Below the pieces are notes generated by a model. It saw only the letters and a list, made by a program, of their open reading frames with translations, was not told the DNA's origin and searched no databases. A program made the translations under genes and the position numbers. DNA of 64,000 nt from Zasmidium citrigriseum (lineage: Eukaryota > Ascomycota > Dothideomycetes > Mycosphaerellales > Mycosphaerellaceae). The stretch is taken from the NCBI GenBank assembly GCA_002786025.1, contig NHNW01000064.1, forward strand, positions 1-64,000, written 5' to 3'. The stretch's first letter is position 1. Every line of letters begins with the position of its first letter. Of the stretch, positions 44,577 to 55,985 are shown piece by piece.

Positions 44577-45882
44577 ATGGACATGTATGGTAGCACACGG
44601 GTGAAAGCATCGCGAGAAGAGAGGACTATTGAGCTTGTCGAAGAGAAGAAGGAGGAAATTGAGGAGCCGGGTTTTGACAGTGAGAGTTTTCGCTCAGAGG
44701 CAAGGTTCAACGACAGGGACGAGATCGAAAAGGGAGAAAGACATCTGAAAGACTAGACCTGCTAAGCTCAATGTACAAGTCGATCTACGAATGCTAGCAG
44801 TCGGTGAAAATCGTGAGCTCTCTCATCAGTGTCAATCCTGGATTTCTGCTGCCAAAGTCGACCACTTGACCTCGTCTTCTTGCGAGGAGTACGCAACGCA
44901 CCAGAGTTCTGAGAAGTGTGATCGCTTCTCCCTTTCAGACTCTCTCGGTGAAGCAATACAAGCTACTACAACTTGTTGTTGTGTCGTGATTGTGTGTTGA
45001 GAAAAGTCGGCAACTTCTGGCTCCCGCTGGATCTTGTGACACTTTCCCTTCCAGCGAGGTGTTCAGGCTGAATCAAATGATGATGATGATGATGATGTAC
45101 GTGGCGCTGTATCGTCCGCTGTAGTCGTATAGGCTCGCCAATGCATTCATGATTCGGTCCGTCGGAGTACATGTCTTCGGGCTTGGTTTCCGTAAGGCTT
45201 GGCTGACCGTCGCACTCTATGCCTCCTATAGCGGTGTTTACAGCCTGCATCCTCCACACGCACTACTTCTATAGTACTCTTCCGGTCTTCTTGGCGGCAC
45301 TATTGCCACAATAGGGTACTCCACTAGTCTATCGAAGAAGTATAGCACGTGGACTTGGCACTTCAAGTCTACTTCGACCTTATGGCATCAACATCCGACG
45401 CTGCGCTGCCATGTCGAAGTTTGTTAGAGGTTACTCTACGTTCTGGTGGAGATGAGATGGCGGTGGCTGCCCAAACGATGCTTTACAAATCTGCCAAGTC
45501 GACGCGGCTCATACACATGCTTTCATCGCCGCAGAACACTCCGCGGATTGCAGTGTCAAACTGGCCAACTGGTGCTTAGAAGCATATGGAACAGCCGTTA
45601 CACATTCCAACCGAGGCACTCTTTCTCGTTGTTGGCTATGAATCAAGCCAAGCACGGCGGCGAACACACTGCTTGGCAGCAGTAGCTGTGGCATTGAGGA
45701 AAGTCAGGATGGCTCAACATGCTCCCTCCGCGGCAATGCCCACCGAGATGCTGCGAAGGGATCGACGATGTTGGGAGATCGAGGGAGGAGAATGACATAT
45801 AAGAGGTGAGCAGATTCCCGCAAAAGCAAGTCCACATCAAGCAACCCATCACTCTCACAAATCTCAACTCAACCTCGCAAAA
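44577..45882. other. Long intergenic region with ATG microsatellite
   Basis: 1.3 kb without a supported gene. It contains a short trinucleotide run (about seven ATG units) at about 45,078-45,098. Small open frames have no motifs. Confidence 0.5.
45797..45803 (+). promoter_or_regulatory. TATA-like box of the secreted protein gene
   Basis: ATATAAG lies 80-86 bp upstream of the ATG at 45,883, a normal distance for fungal TATA elements. Confidence 0.4.
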
Positions 45883-46569
45883 ATGCACACCACCACTCTC
45901 CTCCTTGCAAGCGCCCTGTCGCTCTTCTCCCAAACCACCGCAATGCCGACCAACACCTCCTCCTGCCTCTTTCGCCGCCAGAGCGACGACGACCCCAGGA
46001 ATTGGGAAACGCAAGTCGAAGTCGGCCCAAACACCGTCACAGCCACCTGGGTCTACACCCAAGACTCGGGAACCACCCGCGAAAACCACATCGGCACCGA
46101 AGCCTTCACCATCCTCTTCGACCACATCTACGACATGTGCGGCAGCACCCAATGCGGTCTCGACCTCTCCGAGCCAATGGAGTACTGCACGGAAATCGTC
46201 AATCCGGATATCGCCTCCCCAAGCGCCCCAAAAGTCTGTCTTCAAGCGACGGGGAGTTTCGGCTCCGTCTCCAAGGACGACATCTTCGACATCGGTCGTA
46301 CCGCTTTCGACGCCAGCGTCAACCGTGTCTACGTTGATCGTCCGGACGTTCTCATCCCGCAGGTGGAGGAGACGGGCGCTGCTTTCATTCATGTGGTGAC
46401 GGGACAGGCGTATTCGGGAGGATCAGGGTATGATTTGAGCTTCAATTTGTACTATGAGTATAATCAGGAGGGTTGCCCTGCTATTCTGGAGCGTATTGGC
46501 AGTGTGGGCGAGACTTTCGGTGGGAGGTTCGCGCCGGTGTTTGGGATTATTGGGCTCGCTTGTGCTTAG
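45883..46569 (+). CDS. Secreted protein of unknown function
   Basis: A single exon of 228 residues. Signal peptide is about 1-20 (MHTTTLLLASALSLFSQTTA), followed by a short stretch ending in a dibasic RR at about 31-32 (CLFRRQ), a possible Kex2 propeptide site. The mature part has about six Cys (DMCGSTQCGLD, EYCTEI, KVCLQ, EGCPA, LACA) and is beta-rich in appearance. I recognise no domain. Start context AAAATGC with a TATA-like box upstream supports the model. Confidence 0.7.
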   Translation: MHTTTLLLASALSLFSQTTAMPTNTSSCLFRRQSDDDPRNWETQVEVGPNTVTATWVYTQDSGTTRENHIGTEAFTILFDHIYDMCGSTQCGLDLSEPMEYCTEIVNPDIASPSAPKVCLQATGSFGSVSKDDIFDIGRTAFDASVNRVYVDRPDVLIPQVEETGAAFIHVVTGQAYSGGSGYDLSFNLYYEYNQEGCPAILERIGSVGETFGGRFAPVFGIIGLACA

Positions 46570-47032
46570 GAGGAGGCTGTGGATGGGATGAAGCGCTGCT
46601 TAGTTAGAGAGGATATGGAGGAGTGAAACACAAGATGGGAACTACAAGTGCGGGCAAATACTGTAGTCATGAGGAAGTTCTAAGTGTGTGATGGTATTGG
46701 ATCGACATGTATGCTATTAAAACATCTGTTCTCGAATGGAGTTCCATCATGTATCGAAATGCATACTCACTACTCCAGCTGCAACATCTCTTGCAGTTGT
46801 ATCCTCCCCCTGTCATCAGGCTATATTTGGGAGCTCGGTTACAACCGCCAAGTACTTAAGACGATGTTCATGCATGGAGTGGATCGTTATTCGACCAATC
46901 CTCTCCAGAGCCGGAGATGTTCCTTTCAGCTGCCCAGCACAGCGAAGACGAAAATAAGCGACGATAGCTGCTCTACGCTCAAGAATGACCTGATCTCTAT
47001 GTCTGTGTAGTCAACCACTCTCGGGTATCTTC
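46570..47032. other. Intergenic region
   Basis: Spacer between the secreted protein and the HET-ankyrin gene. No gene was seen. Confidence 0.5.
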
Positions 47033-49411
47033 ATGGACAGCAACAGTGTCTCAGACACAAGTCTCCCAGGCCACAACGTGGACCACGATGTCGACTTACA
47101 CGACACTTTCGAGCATGACACTTTCCCCGAGTCGGACGTGTTTGCTGGATGTGGCTCTGCACAACACAAGACCGAAGAGGAAGACGACCTATACGAAAGT
47201 CTGGAGAAGGATTGCATTCGCCTTCTAAGAATTTTGCCAGGCCCGAGCGACAGCGAGATATCCTGCGAAATCCACCCCCACCAGCTCTCGGATGCTCTCG
47301 ACTACACCGCACTTTCCTACCGATGGGGCTCTCCTCCAGATGCCGCCACAATCCGGCTGAACGGCAGGCGATTGCGGGTACGAAGGAATCTTTGGCGCTT
47401 TCTACGCAATGCACGAGACCTCGGCCCTCACACGCTGGGTCTGCTGTGGATTGACGCCCTGTGTATCAATCAGAAAGACTTGCAGGAACGAGCACAGCAG
47501 GTGAGTATCATGCCGCAGATCTACAAAGGCGCCACCAAAGTCATCATCTGGCTGGGCCCCGCATACCACTTTAGCAACGACGCCATGGACGAGTTGGCGG
47601 CGAGTATGCGAGGGAAGAATGACAGAAAGCGAATATCGAGTATCTACGGCAAGCGCGCCAGTGTGGGTATAAGTCTGCTTTGCATTCGTCCGTACTGGAC
47701 TCGTCTATGGATCTTCCAAGAAGTCATGCTCGCCAAACGAGTTTTACTAATGTGTGGAAATCGACTCAGTCCATGGGAGCCCTTGCGAGATGTCCTTGTC
47801 CAAGTACAGGAATATCGAGATGCGACAGATACGCCAGTCCAGCGACTTCAAGAGAGCTTTGAATACAAGACCATCATCGACAGCCCGGCCATAGCCATCG
47901 TGCCTGAAACTCTACGTTTGGACGACGCAAACCTGTATGATCTTATGCTCCTGACACGACAGCTATGTTGTACAGAGCGGAGAGACAGGATCTTTGCCCT
48001 TCTTGGAGTGGCGCACTCTGAACAGGCTGAGATCATCCCGGATTACAATATCCCTCTCCCCATATTGCTCAACAACGTCTTGCGGAGCCACCACAAAGCA
48101 AGACCTCCAGCCACAATGCACGATGTCGAGGAGATCTGCACTTGGATCACAACGATCCTCGACGTTCCCTCGACGACTATCTCCGAGTTGGTAGAAGGAG
48201 CAGGCAGGTTTTCCCTCCCATCCAACGAGCAACGGCGGGGATTCTCCTACTACAGAGGCCCAAACACGGATTTGGATCTCTGGTGGGCTTTGTTCTACTA
48301 TCACAAGGAAGTTGAGAATCTCTTTTGGAAGAAGCGGGAGGAGTACGGTTGCTGGCACAGCGACTGGCTCAGATATGCTGCTGAGAAGGGAGCAACGCCG
48401 ATTTTACAATGGATACTCACGAGATACGTCGGTTGGGAGTTCCCCAAACAGGGCTATGCGGAAGCACTAGAGATCGCGGCGGAGAACGGAAACCTGACGG
48501 AGGCGTCTTTGCTTGTTAACGCTGAAATGAAGGGTGAAATCTTTCTGGGTGCGGATCATCCGACACAAAATTTTGACAAACATTTGGATTATGGCCGTGC
48601 TCTAGTCCGTGCTTGGGAGACAGGTCACGAAGATGTAGTAAATCTCCTGCTGGATGCTTCAAGAGACTTTAACACAATGCATCCAGACAAGCCACGGGCG
48701 TTTAACGGCGGCCTCGATCGAGCGACTGATCTGGGCGACGAAAAGCTCCTACGAACACTACTGGAGGCAGGCGCCAAATCAATACACAAAAGTGTGTTTA
48801 CCATAGCTCTCGAGCGCGCAGCGAGGGAAGGTCACGAAAGGATGATTCGCATGTTGTTGGACGTAGGAGCGAGCTGGGGCATGATTACGACCGAAGACCT
48901 TGATTCTGTACTTACCCAAGCATCTTCCCGCGACCATGGGAATATTGTACAACTGCTGTTGGAAGAGGGCGCGGCCGACAGCACAGCTGCACTATATGCA
49001 GCCTCGAGGAATGGGCAGAGTGAGGCAATAAAGATGCTCCTGGATGGCGGGGCCGATGTCAACGCCAAGCAGTGGGAATATTCACCCGGCGACGGTAGTT
49101 TCCAGGGAACTGCGTTGCTCGCCGCGTCCAAGGGTGGTCACGTCGACACGATGAAGATGCTCGTAGACGCCGGGGCTGATGTTAACGTCTACGAGGAAGA
49201 CGAGATCGGTCGGCGCAATCTCAACATCAATCCGCTTTCCCAAGCAACTCAGCGAGGCCATATTGACATGGTGCAGACGCTTCTCGACGCTGGGGCAAAT
49301 CCGAACATCGGTGACTATCCTGCGCTGAGTGTTGCAGCAGATCATGGACATGACGAGATTGCACGATTGCTGGCTGCCTATGGGGCAGTTCAAGACCCAG
49401 AGAGTAGTTGA
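47033..49411 (+). CDS. HET domain protein with C-terminal ankyrin repeats
   Basis: A single exon of 792 residues. After an acidic N-terminus, the heterokaryon-incompatibility domain shows YTALSYRWG (91-99), LWIDALCINQKDLQERAQQV (about 138-157), YKGATKVIIWLG and RPYWTRLWIFQEVMLAK. A linker leads to about eight ankyrin-type repeats (from about residue 440), for example GHEDVVNLLLDAS, GHERMIRMLLDVGA, GQSEAIKMLLDGGADVNAK, GHVDTMKMLVDAGADVNV and GHIDMVQTLLDAGANPN. HET domains trigger programmed cell death on non-self recognition; ankyrin repeats are usual sensor domains for them. Whether this one acts in vegetative incompatibility is unknown. Repeats match each other well, so unit number may vary among strains. 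Confidence 0.92.
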   Translation: MDSNSVSDTSLPGHNVDHDVDLHDTFEHDTFPESDVFAGCGSAQHKTEEEDDLYESLEKDCIRLLRILPGPSDSEISCEIHPHQLSDALDYTALSYRWGSPPDAATIRLNGRRLRVRRNLWRFLRNARDLGPHTLGLLWIDALCINQKDLQERAQQVSIMPQIYKGATKVIIWLGPAYHFSNDAMDELAASMRGKNDRKRISSIYGKRASVGISLLCIRPYWTRLWIFQEVMLAKRVLLMCGNRLSPWEPLRDVLVQVQEYRDATDTPVQRLQESFEYKTIIDSPAIAIVPETLRLDDANLYDLMLLTRQLCCTERRDRIFALLGVAHSEQAEIIPDYNIPLPILLNNVLRSHHKARPPATMHDVEEICTWITTILDVPSTTISELVEGAGRFSLPSNEQRRGFSYYRGPNTDLDLWWALFYYHKEVENLFWKKREEYGCWHSDWLRYAAEKGATPILQWILTRYVGWEFPKQGYAEALEIAAENGNLTEASLLVNAEMKGEIFLGADHPTQNFDKHLDYGRALVRAWETGHEDVVNLLLDASRDFNTMHPDKPRAFNGGLDRATDLGDEKLLRTLLEAGAKSIHKSVFTIALERAAREGHERMIRMLLDVGASWGMITTEDLDSVLTQASSRDHGNIVQLLLEEGAADSTAALYAASRNGQSEAIKMLLDGGADVNAKQWEYSPGDGSFQGTALLAASKGGHVDTMKMLVDAGADVNVYEEDEIGRRNLNINPLSQATQRGHIDMVQTLLDAGANPNIGDYPALSVAADHGHDEIARLLAAYGAVQDPESS

Positions 49412-49498
49412 TAGGGGGCTCACAGGTCCAAGACTGCTTATACTGTGTAGTGTACAAAAGTCACAATAGGCTTCTTCATGAACCGATCTTGTCGAGCC

Positions 49499-50284
49499 TC
49501 ACAGCGGCGTATAATCCACAATCGGCGCATAACTCAACATAGTCCCCGCCGGCATCCTATAAAACTCCCTCGTAGACTTGACATCGCTCTCCTGAATCTC
49601 CGGCGGCTCAACACGATAATTCATGACCGACATCTCATTCTTCTCCCCGATCTGCACGGCACCGCCCTCCGGCTTTCTGCCTTGAAAGTTCTCCATTGCG
49701 AACTCATGCCTCAAACCAAGAACATGACCAAGCTCGTGGGTAAGAACTTTCCAGAGATTGTTCTTCCAGCTGGGCGTGAAAGCGTAGCTGAAGACGTACA
49801 CCAGGTTGAGATCGTTGTTGTTGGGGAAGTACGCACTCGCCAAGACAGTGCCTTTCGGACCGCCGTGGCAGAGAGCAAAGTTGGCGTCTTTGGCCAGGCC
49901 CGTGTATTCAAATTGTACGCCAATATCTCGTTTGTTCCATTCTTCAGCGGCTTGGGCCATTTGCCCGGCGGCAAATACTGCATCGTCGTCAGATTGGAAT
50001 CCCATCCGCCAGGCGGTCCATTTCACGACAGACCCTGGAGCCCATCGAGGCACGGAGTCGGAGAGGCCGACCATGATTTCGAAGGGGGAGTTCTCAGTGC
50101 CCTGGAGATTCGTGGGAATGGAGTTCTGGGTGATGCATGTTGGAATAGCTGGTAGATGAGCAGAGGTTTCTGGTACGGTCTCTGGGATCTTCTCCGGGTC
50201 GACTGTCTGGAAGACTTTGGCACCAAGCACAGAGGCGATGTCTTGGAGGACGATCTCCTTTGTGGAAGGTTGTACTTCAGCCAT
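49499..50284 (-). CDS. Metzincin zinc metallopeptidase (astacin/matrixin-like)
   Basis: A single exon of 261 residues from ATG 50,284. The extended zinc motif HELGHVLGLRHE (183-194) has the metzincin pattern HExxHxxGxxH. The downstream Met-turn is SVMNY (219-223). KWTAW and the AEEWNKRDIGVQFEYTG segment fit the first strand and helix of the fold. No obvious signal peptide is present at this start, so secretion would need an unseen exon or another route. Fungal metzincins of this kind are poorly characterised. The gene is convergent with the HET-ankyrin gene (about 90 bp between ends). Confidence 0.85.
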   Translation of the reverse strand: MAEVQPSTKEIVLQDIASVLGAKVFQTVDPEKIPETVPETSAHLPAIPTCITQNSIPTNLQGTENSPFEIMVGLSDSVPRWAPGSVVKWTAWRMGFQSDDDAVFAAGQMAQAAEEWNKRDIGVQFEYTGLAKDANFALCHGGPKGTVLASAYFPNNNDLNLVYVFSYAFTPSWKNNLWKVLTHELGHVLGLRHEFAMENFQGRKPEGGAVQIGEKNEMSVMNYRVEPPEIQESDVKSTREFYRMPAGTMLSYAPIVDYTPL

Positions 50285-51392
50285 GTTCGAGCCTGGGTAT
50301 GGAGTGGCACACCAGTCGGGTAGAAATTCAGCCAGAGTGGAGGTAAAGTGAACAGTTGGACTGTGGTATGAGCGTAGTTGGGGAGTGAGGATGTTAAGTC
50401 AAGATCTGTCTATTCTTTGAAGGGATTACTCCGCTTGATATACCTCCAGCAGTCTAGTTTCCGAATGCTGTTGTGGGGCATCATGAGACCATGGGAGCCT
50501 GAAGGTGTGGAGGCGAAACTTGGTATTGTCTGACCGCCTGACTTCAGCTCGACATGGAGTGCCGCCTCGCCAGGAAAGACCGAAGACTATGTGGTAGCTC
50601 ACCACTGCCCCGAGACTATGCACAGTGGCGAGGGCAGCTCTGACCAGTAGAGAGCCATTGATGGTGGATCGAGACTTCGAGTGACTGCGAACAATCATAC
50701 GGTGCAATCATACCGACGACTCGACGAATCCAAAGAGCCCAACTTGATCATTCGGGACAGACCTGGCTTTTGAGGCGTGCACAAGTCACTGTCACCGAAT
50801 GAGGAATGTCAGGAGAGCCCAAGTGACGTATTTTTGTACTTGAAGACGTCTTCCACCGCAAGGCTTTGTGGCGGCCTTGCCGAAGCTGTGGCTGCCTGAA
50901 CGTCGAGCGGGGAAGTGGGACGCAGCTTTCCAATTCCCCCGAGTGGCTTGAATGTCGCTAGCTGGGCGGATGGCCTGGACCGTCCCAGGCGGGCCGGGTG
51001 GCTTCATGTACTGGTGTACATGGATGTATATACTGTGGTCAGGAGATGCGAAGGTGCTGGGTGGAGCGACAGGTACAAGTGTGGTTCTTGGTGGAGTTGA
51101 GATACATCGGCTGGCTGACCTCTTCTAGATTTGCCGCTGTGAATGATGGCTGAGCTGAAGAAAAGGTCAGATGAGAGTCGGTCCTCTTCATGTGATCGAA
51201 CTTTGCAATGAGCTGTACTGACTTTGAGAGCCAGTGTCGTTGCTGAGACGCCAAGTCATGGCTGCGCTCTTATAGCTCCCACTACTTGAACGTCCATCGA
51301 AGTCTTCATCGAACTCCACTACCGTTTCACCCCCTCTGCGATCCCAAATTGACCCTCGGAATCCTTCGTTTCCAATATCCATTATCGCAAGG
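50285..51392. other. Divergent intergenic region
   Basis: 1.1 kb between the metzincin gene and the NC-motif gene. No coding signal was recognised. Confidence 0.5.
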
Positions 51393-52729
51393 ATGGGCAA
51401 AGACTCTCTTCCGCTCCTTTACAACGCTGGCAAGCTCAAATACATCCGTGTTCAAGACTGGCACAATGAGCTCCTCTCCAAGAAAGATGCTTACTCACAA
51501 TGCTTCGTCGTGAGTTTCACTCGTGTCAAGAACCTGGGGTCGAAATACATGCACGAATACGTCCAATTCATCGTCGAAGACCGCTCCTCTGGCGACCGCA
51601 TGCGAGTCTACGCCGAGCGAATGAACGAGCAGGATGTCGACATGGTCAGCATCGGACGTGATGAGAAGGAGCCGAGGAAGTGGGATGAGCTGCCGTTGCC
51701 CTTGACATCGATGGCATGGGAGAGTAAGGAGAAGCAGCCTAGTTTGTTGGATGTGTCGAAGATCTTGAATTCGACGAATGTGGTTGGGGGTGGGTATAAC
51801 TTCTACGATAAGAACTGCTTTTGGTTCGCCTTCACGACATTTGATGTCCTGCAGCTTGCTTTCAAGGGGACATTGAGAACCTGGAGCTGGATCAACTCGG
51901 GAGGAAGCGGTGGTGGCGGCGTGAAGGATATGTGGGGGTTGGGGTTTCCGACCATGTTCAAAGTCTTCTTCAAGGTGAGGGCCATTGATAGTTTCATATG
52001 GACAAAGGCTGACTTCGTCAAGACAACTGCAAAGGACTTCGAGAAGGAGAGGGAGGATAACATGAACTGGCTCGCTCCGTCGGAGACTCGCAACGGAGTT
52101 ACCCCTTCAGCCTTTGTTAACGCTGTCCAGTCTACTGTCCTTTCGCCCGCGTTTGCAGAGTCGTACGTCGAGTGGGCCGATCAGTTCCAGATCAACCTTG
52201 ACGATAGCGACGTAAGTGTGGACGGACATCTCTTTGCCACCCTATCTTGCTGACGGCTTTGCAGTTGAAGGCGATTGCTCTGCAGACGAAAGAGCATGTT
52301 GAGCAGATGGAGAAAGAAGGATCAATTCATTGGACCGCAGATGTAAGTACAGAGAACTTCAAAAACAATGTGGGCTTGAAGTTGACATCGAATCGATAGT
52401 TCGATAATGCTGTCGTCGACTTGGCGGAGAAGACAGCAAACGATCCCAATGCTCATAAGTACTTGAGCGCTTATGAGAAGATCGTGGTAAGCCTATCACT
52501 CATTGACCACCGAGGGAAAGTATTCGCTGACTGTACTCCCTCGTTACAGCCGTCTAAAGCCGCGAAGCGTGTGGGAGATGGAACATCAGTCAACGTGAGC
52601 GAGGTTCAGTCGGCTGAGTATGTCGATGATCTGGGTTCGAAGCGTCAGGATTATGAAGAGCTTGCTCGAGGATTGAAGGTCCTTGCTGGAAAAGTCTTGC
52701 TCGATGCCAGATTGGCGCGCGGCAACTAG
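51393..52729 (+). CDS. Uncharacterised protein with an NC motif
   Basis: Four exons (51393-52211, 52265-52342, 52400-52486, 52550-52729) join in phase to 387 residues. No signal peptide. The N-terminal half contains an early His (KYMHEYVQF, His54) and YNFYDKNCFWFAFTTFD (Asn141-Cys142). A His followed at distance by an NC pair in a helix is the arrangement of permuted papain-like (NlpC/P60, LRAT, PPPDE-type) enzymes. That resemblance is tentative and rests only on this pattern. The C-terminal half is helical and charged (KTTAKDFEKEREDNMNW, then the small exons). Function unknown. Confidence 0.7.
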
Positions 52730-53000
52730 TATTGTTTACTAAGCACAACATAGAACTGATTGCTCTCGGACAGTTTTTGAATCCATATTTCTCAAATGCC
52801 GACTTCTGAAGGTACTTGATAATCATCCGCCAAGACCACACGATCCTTCCTCATGCAGGGCAAATCCACGTGCTGGAACTCTACGCTAAGGTTGGCCTTC
52901 ATCAAGTTTGCCCATTCGAGGTCGTGTGCCGTCATCAAAAATGGTCGCATGCCCATCCTAAATCTAAGTCAGATCGTTCTTGACTGTCGACACCTTCAGA

Positions 53001-54589
53001 ATGGCCACCGACCAGGACGAGATCTTAAAGGCTCCCAAACATCATCAGGCTGAAGAAGGGTCAACGTTACCGGCCAAATCCAAATGGGACCGCCTCTGGC
53101 CAGTCATCGCCTGTGGTGCGGGACTCTTCTCGGACGGCTACCTCAACGGCGTAATCGGTAGCGTCTCGACAATGCTGGCCACCATATATCCCAAAGAATA
53201 TGCAGAAAGCACAGCGCAAAGCAACGTCTCTTCCATCACTTTCGCCGGCACCTTGCTCGGAAATCTCCTTTTCGGCTGGACGAGTGATCACTGGAGCAGG
53301 AAGTGGAGTCTCTTCGTTTCCACGATAATTATCATTCTTTTTGCGGCGCTTTCGACGGGGAGCTATGGGGCTGCTGGAAGCATTCAGGGGCTGTTTGCTG
53401 CACTGGCGGCGTATCGGTTCTTTCTGGGCATTGGGATTGGTATGTTGAATTGAGTGAGCTGCATAGCCGAATACTGATCTCGAATAGGTGGCGAGTATCC
53501 GGCAGGGTCTGTGTCTTGTGCTGAAAGCACTGGGGAGCTGAAGTCCGGGACGAGGCATCGATGGTTTATCCTCTTCACCAACGTTCAAATCGATGCGGGT
53601 TTCGTCGTTGCGGCTTTGGTGCCAATGATCGTGGCTCGCATTACCGGCGACGACCACTTGAGAGTGGCATGGTAAGGAAGTGACTTAATACCATCTCCCA
53701 GACCTAACCATGTCACAGGAGAGTTTGTCTCGGGCTCGGCGTTATACCGCCTCTCTCGCTGTTGTACCTCCGCATCAAACTCCAAGAACCGGAAGCCTTC
53801 ACCACAGCCAGCATGGTCAAAGCCAAAACCCCGTGGCTCCTGTGCATCAAGTTCTACCGGTTTCGCCTCACGATTGTCTCCACCATCTGGCTGCTCTATA
53901 ACTTCTCCTCCTATGCTTTCAACATCTTCTCCTCTCAGATTCTGGCCAATCTCCTTGGAAATTCTTCCAGCCTCTGGATCTCGTTCGGATGGAACACCCT
54001 GCTCACGTCGTTTTACATGCCAGGCTGTATCGCAGGTTCATGGCTCTCAGATTGGATCGGTCCCAAGCATGCACTCGGATACGCTGTTCTTGCCCAAGGG
54101 CTCATTGGCTTTATTATGGCTGGCTGCTACAGCTACCTTTACAAACCCAGCCTTGTCGCAGCCTTCGTCGTCGTGTATGGAGTCTTCATCGCTCTAGGCG
54201 AACTTGGTCCGGGAGACAACATTGGGCTCATAGCCTCCAAGACCTGTGCTACGGCCGTCAGGGGGAAGTACTACGGAGTTGCAGCGGCATGGGGAAGAGT
54301 GGGAGCTTTTGTCGGATCGAAGACGCTTGTGATGTTGTACAATCGGTACGTTGACGATAATCCCGTCAAAGCTGGGCAGTATCCGTTCTTCATTGCCAGT
54401 ACGCTTTGCATTGTGACTGCGGGGCTGGCATTGCTTCTGTTGCCGTATATTGGGCAAGATACGATCGAGAGGGAAGACGAGAGGTTTCGGGAGTACTTGG
54501 AAAGTCATGGATACGACGTCAGCCAGATGGGAGTGGATCGTGCGCAAACAGCCACAAGATATGAGAGAAACGAGGACAGTGTTGAATAG
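53001..54589 (+). CDS. MFS permease, glycerophosphoinositol/phosphate transporter type (GIT1-like)
   Basis: Three exons (53001-53439, 53488-53671, 53719-54589) join in phase to 497 residues; introns are 47-48 nt. The ATG at 53,001 precedes a soluble N-terminus. The first helices read PVIACGAGLFSDGYLNGVIGSV, followed by the MFS loop GWTSDHWSRKW. The GIGIGGEYPAGS motif spans intron 1; it is typical of phosphate:H+ symporter (PHS) and Git1-type permeases. RITGDDHLRVAWRVCLGLGVIP follows across intron 2. Twelve helices are expected. The substrate is probably glycerophosphodiesters or phosphate, inferred from the family. It is adjacent in tandem to the NC-motif gene. Confidence 0.88.
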
Positions 54590-54738
54590 GTGTCGTCTCT
54601 AACAACTAAATGAATGTTTCTCCATCGATGCTTGTGCGGCTTCTCAACCCGTCTTTTCTCAGCTTGCCTTCTTTCGCGCACGAGGTGATGTTCTAGTCGC
54701 CTCCACAGTCGCTCGTGCAGTCTTCTCTCCGGAGTCGT

Positions 54739-55247
54739 TTAGTTCTGAATGAAAGTGAGCGAACGGCCTTGATTTTTCAATCGATCGTTAGACATAGACT
54801 CACCGGACGACAGAAGAACACAGCATTACAAGGCCGATTACTCTGCCCATGCCGATTATACAACGTCCTCGAACTATCCTTGAAACAAGTAAATGGCTTC
54901 CCGTTACTCCCCGTCCCAACCTTCTGTCCCACAGCCTGGCCATTGTCCTGGGCATCATAGGTAAAAATCACCCCCGAGTCCTTGAAAGTGTAGCTATGAT
55001 GGCCGTTGAAGTTGGGTTCTCCCGAGGTAGCGAACTGAGGCTGGGAGATGGAGTCCGGGGTTTGGCCATTTTGGCTGTTGGCGATTTCGCGGTAGTAGTC
55101 GGCTTCGAGTTGGTTGTTGGCACCGGAGTCGGCGATGCAGCGGGAGATGTAGACGACTTCGTTGGTGGAGAAGCGGGTTTCGAGGGTTGGGATGGCAGAG
55201 GCGGAGGCGAGGAAGGGAAGGGAGAGGAGGAAGTATGAGGACAGCAT
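54739..55247 (-). CDS. Small secreted protein of unknown function
   Basis: ATG 55,247 opens a signal peptide (MLSSYFLLSLPFLASASAIP). The mature region is about 130 residues with four Cys (SRCIADSG, FTCFKD, RPCNAVFFC). I splice 54,745-54,803, which adds a final Asn and stop (149 residues); without it the frame ends at 54,777 with ten extra residues. A TATAAAA element lies about 90 bp upstream. No family was recognised; similar small secreted fungal proteins are common. Confidence 0.65.
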
Positions 55248-55985
55248 CGTGGCTTGGTGCAAGTTGTAGTAAGTTTTCGGGTTGAGGTTCTTGGTCAAAT
55301 TGGCTCGCCTCGATCATTGATGAGCTGGACGGCTTTTATACATAAAAAGTTTTCCCCATTGTCAAAACAGGCCTCCGCGGTCTTGACTCTCTAATCCGCA
55401 ACTGACCAGGATTTGGATACTTGATGAGGCTATACTCGTATTCCAATAGCCCGTTATGGCATGACGAGTCTCACTTACATGAGGCTAATGTAGCTGTCGT
55501 ACGAAGAGGTCAGCACCGGTGCATTGAAGCAGGTGTTAACAGCCCGATGGTGTCGATGATTAGAATCTTGGCCGGCGAGGTCAGCGGTAGTGCTCTACTA
55601 CTGTACGCATTGCGCAGCAATGTGGATATTCCGTCCGTAGTCTTGTCATCTGATGCACACATCTTCGGCCTCAATTGCCCTTTTCAGACACTTCGTCTGG
55701 AGCAACGTCGTTAGAACTACGCCTCACAACCACCGCGGGGAAGATTGAAGATCTACTATCCTGTGATTTGTCTCTTTAGAAGCTGATTACACACATCGTG
55801 CCAGCCATGGCGACGATTGGTCCGGTACATTTCTGCCCATTCACCTTGAACGATCTTCCATTCTCAATCCGTACTCGTATGCAGAATGGGTCGCTTCCTC
55901 CGTCGAAGAGCGTTCTGCAGAATCTACTCGCAACACATCCCCTCCCATGCAAACCAAATCCACTTCCCTTTCCTCCCTTGCCAAC
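55248..55985. other. Intergenic region
   Basis: Upstream of the small secreted protein and downstream of the next secreted gene. It contains the TATA-like element at 55,334. No gene was seen. Confidence 0.5.
55334..55340 (-). promoter_or_regulatory. TATA box of the 55.2-kb secreted protein gene
   Basis: TATAAAA on the minus strand lies about 87-93 bp before the ATG at 55,247. Confidence 0.5.
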
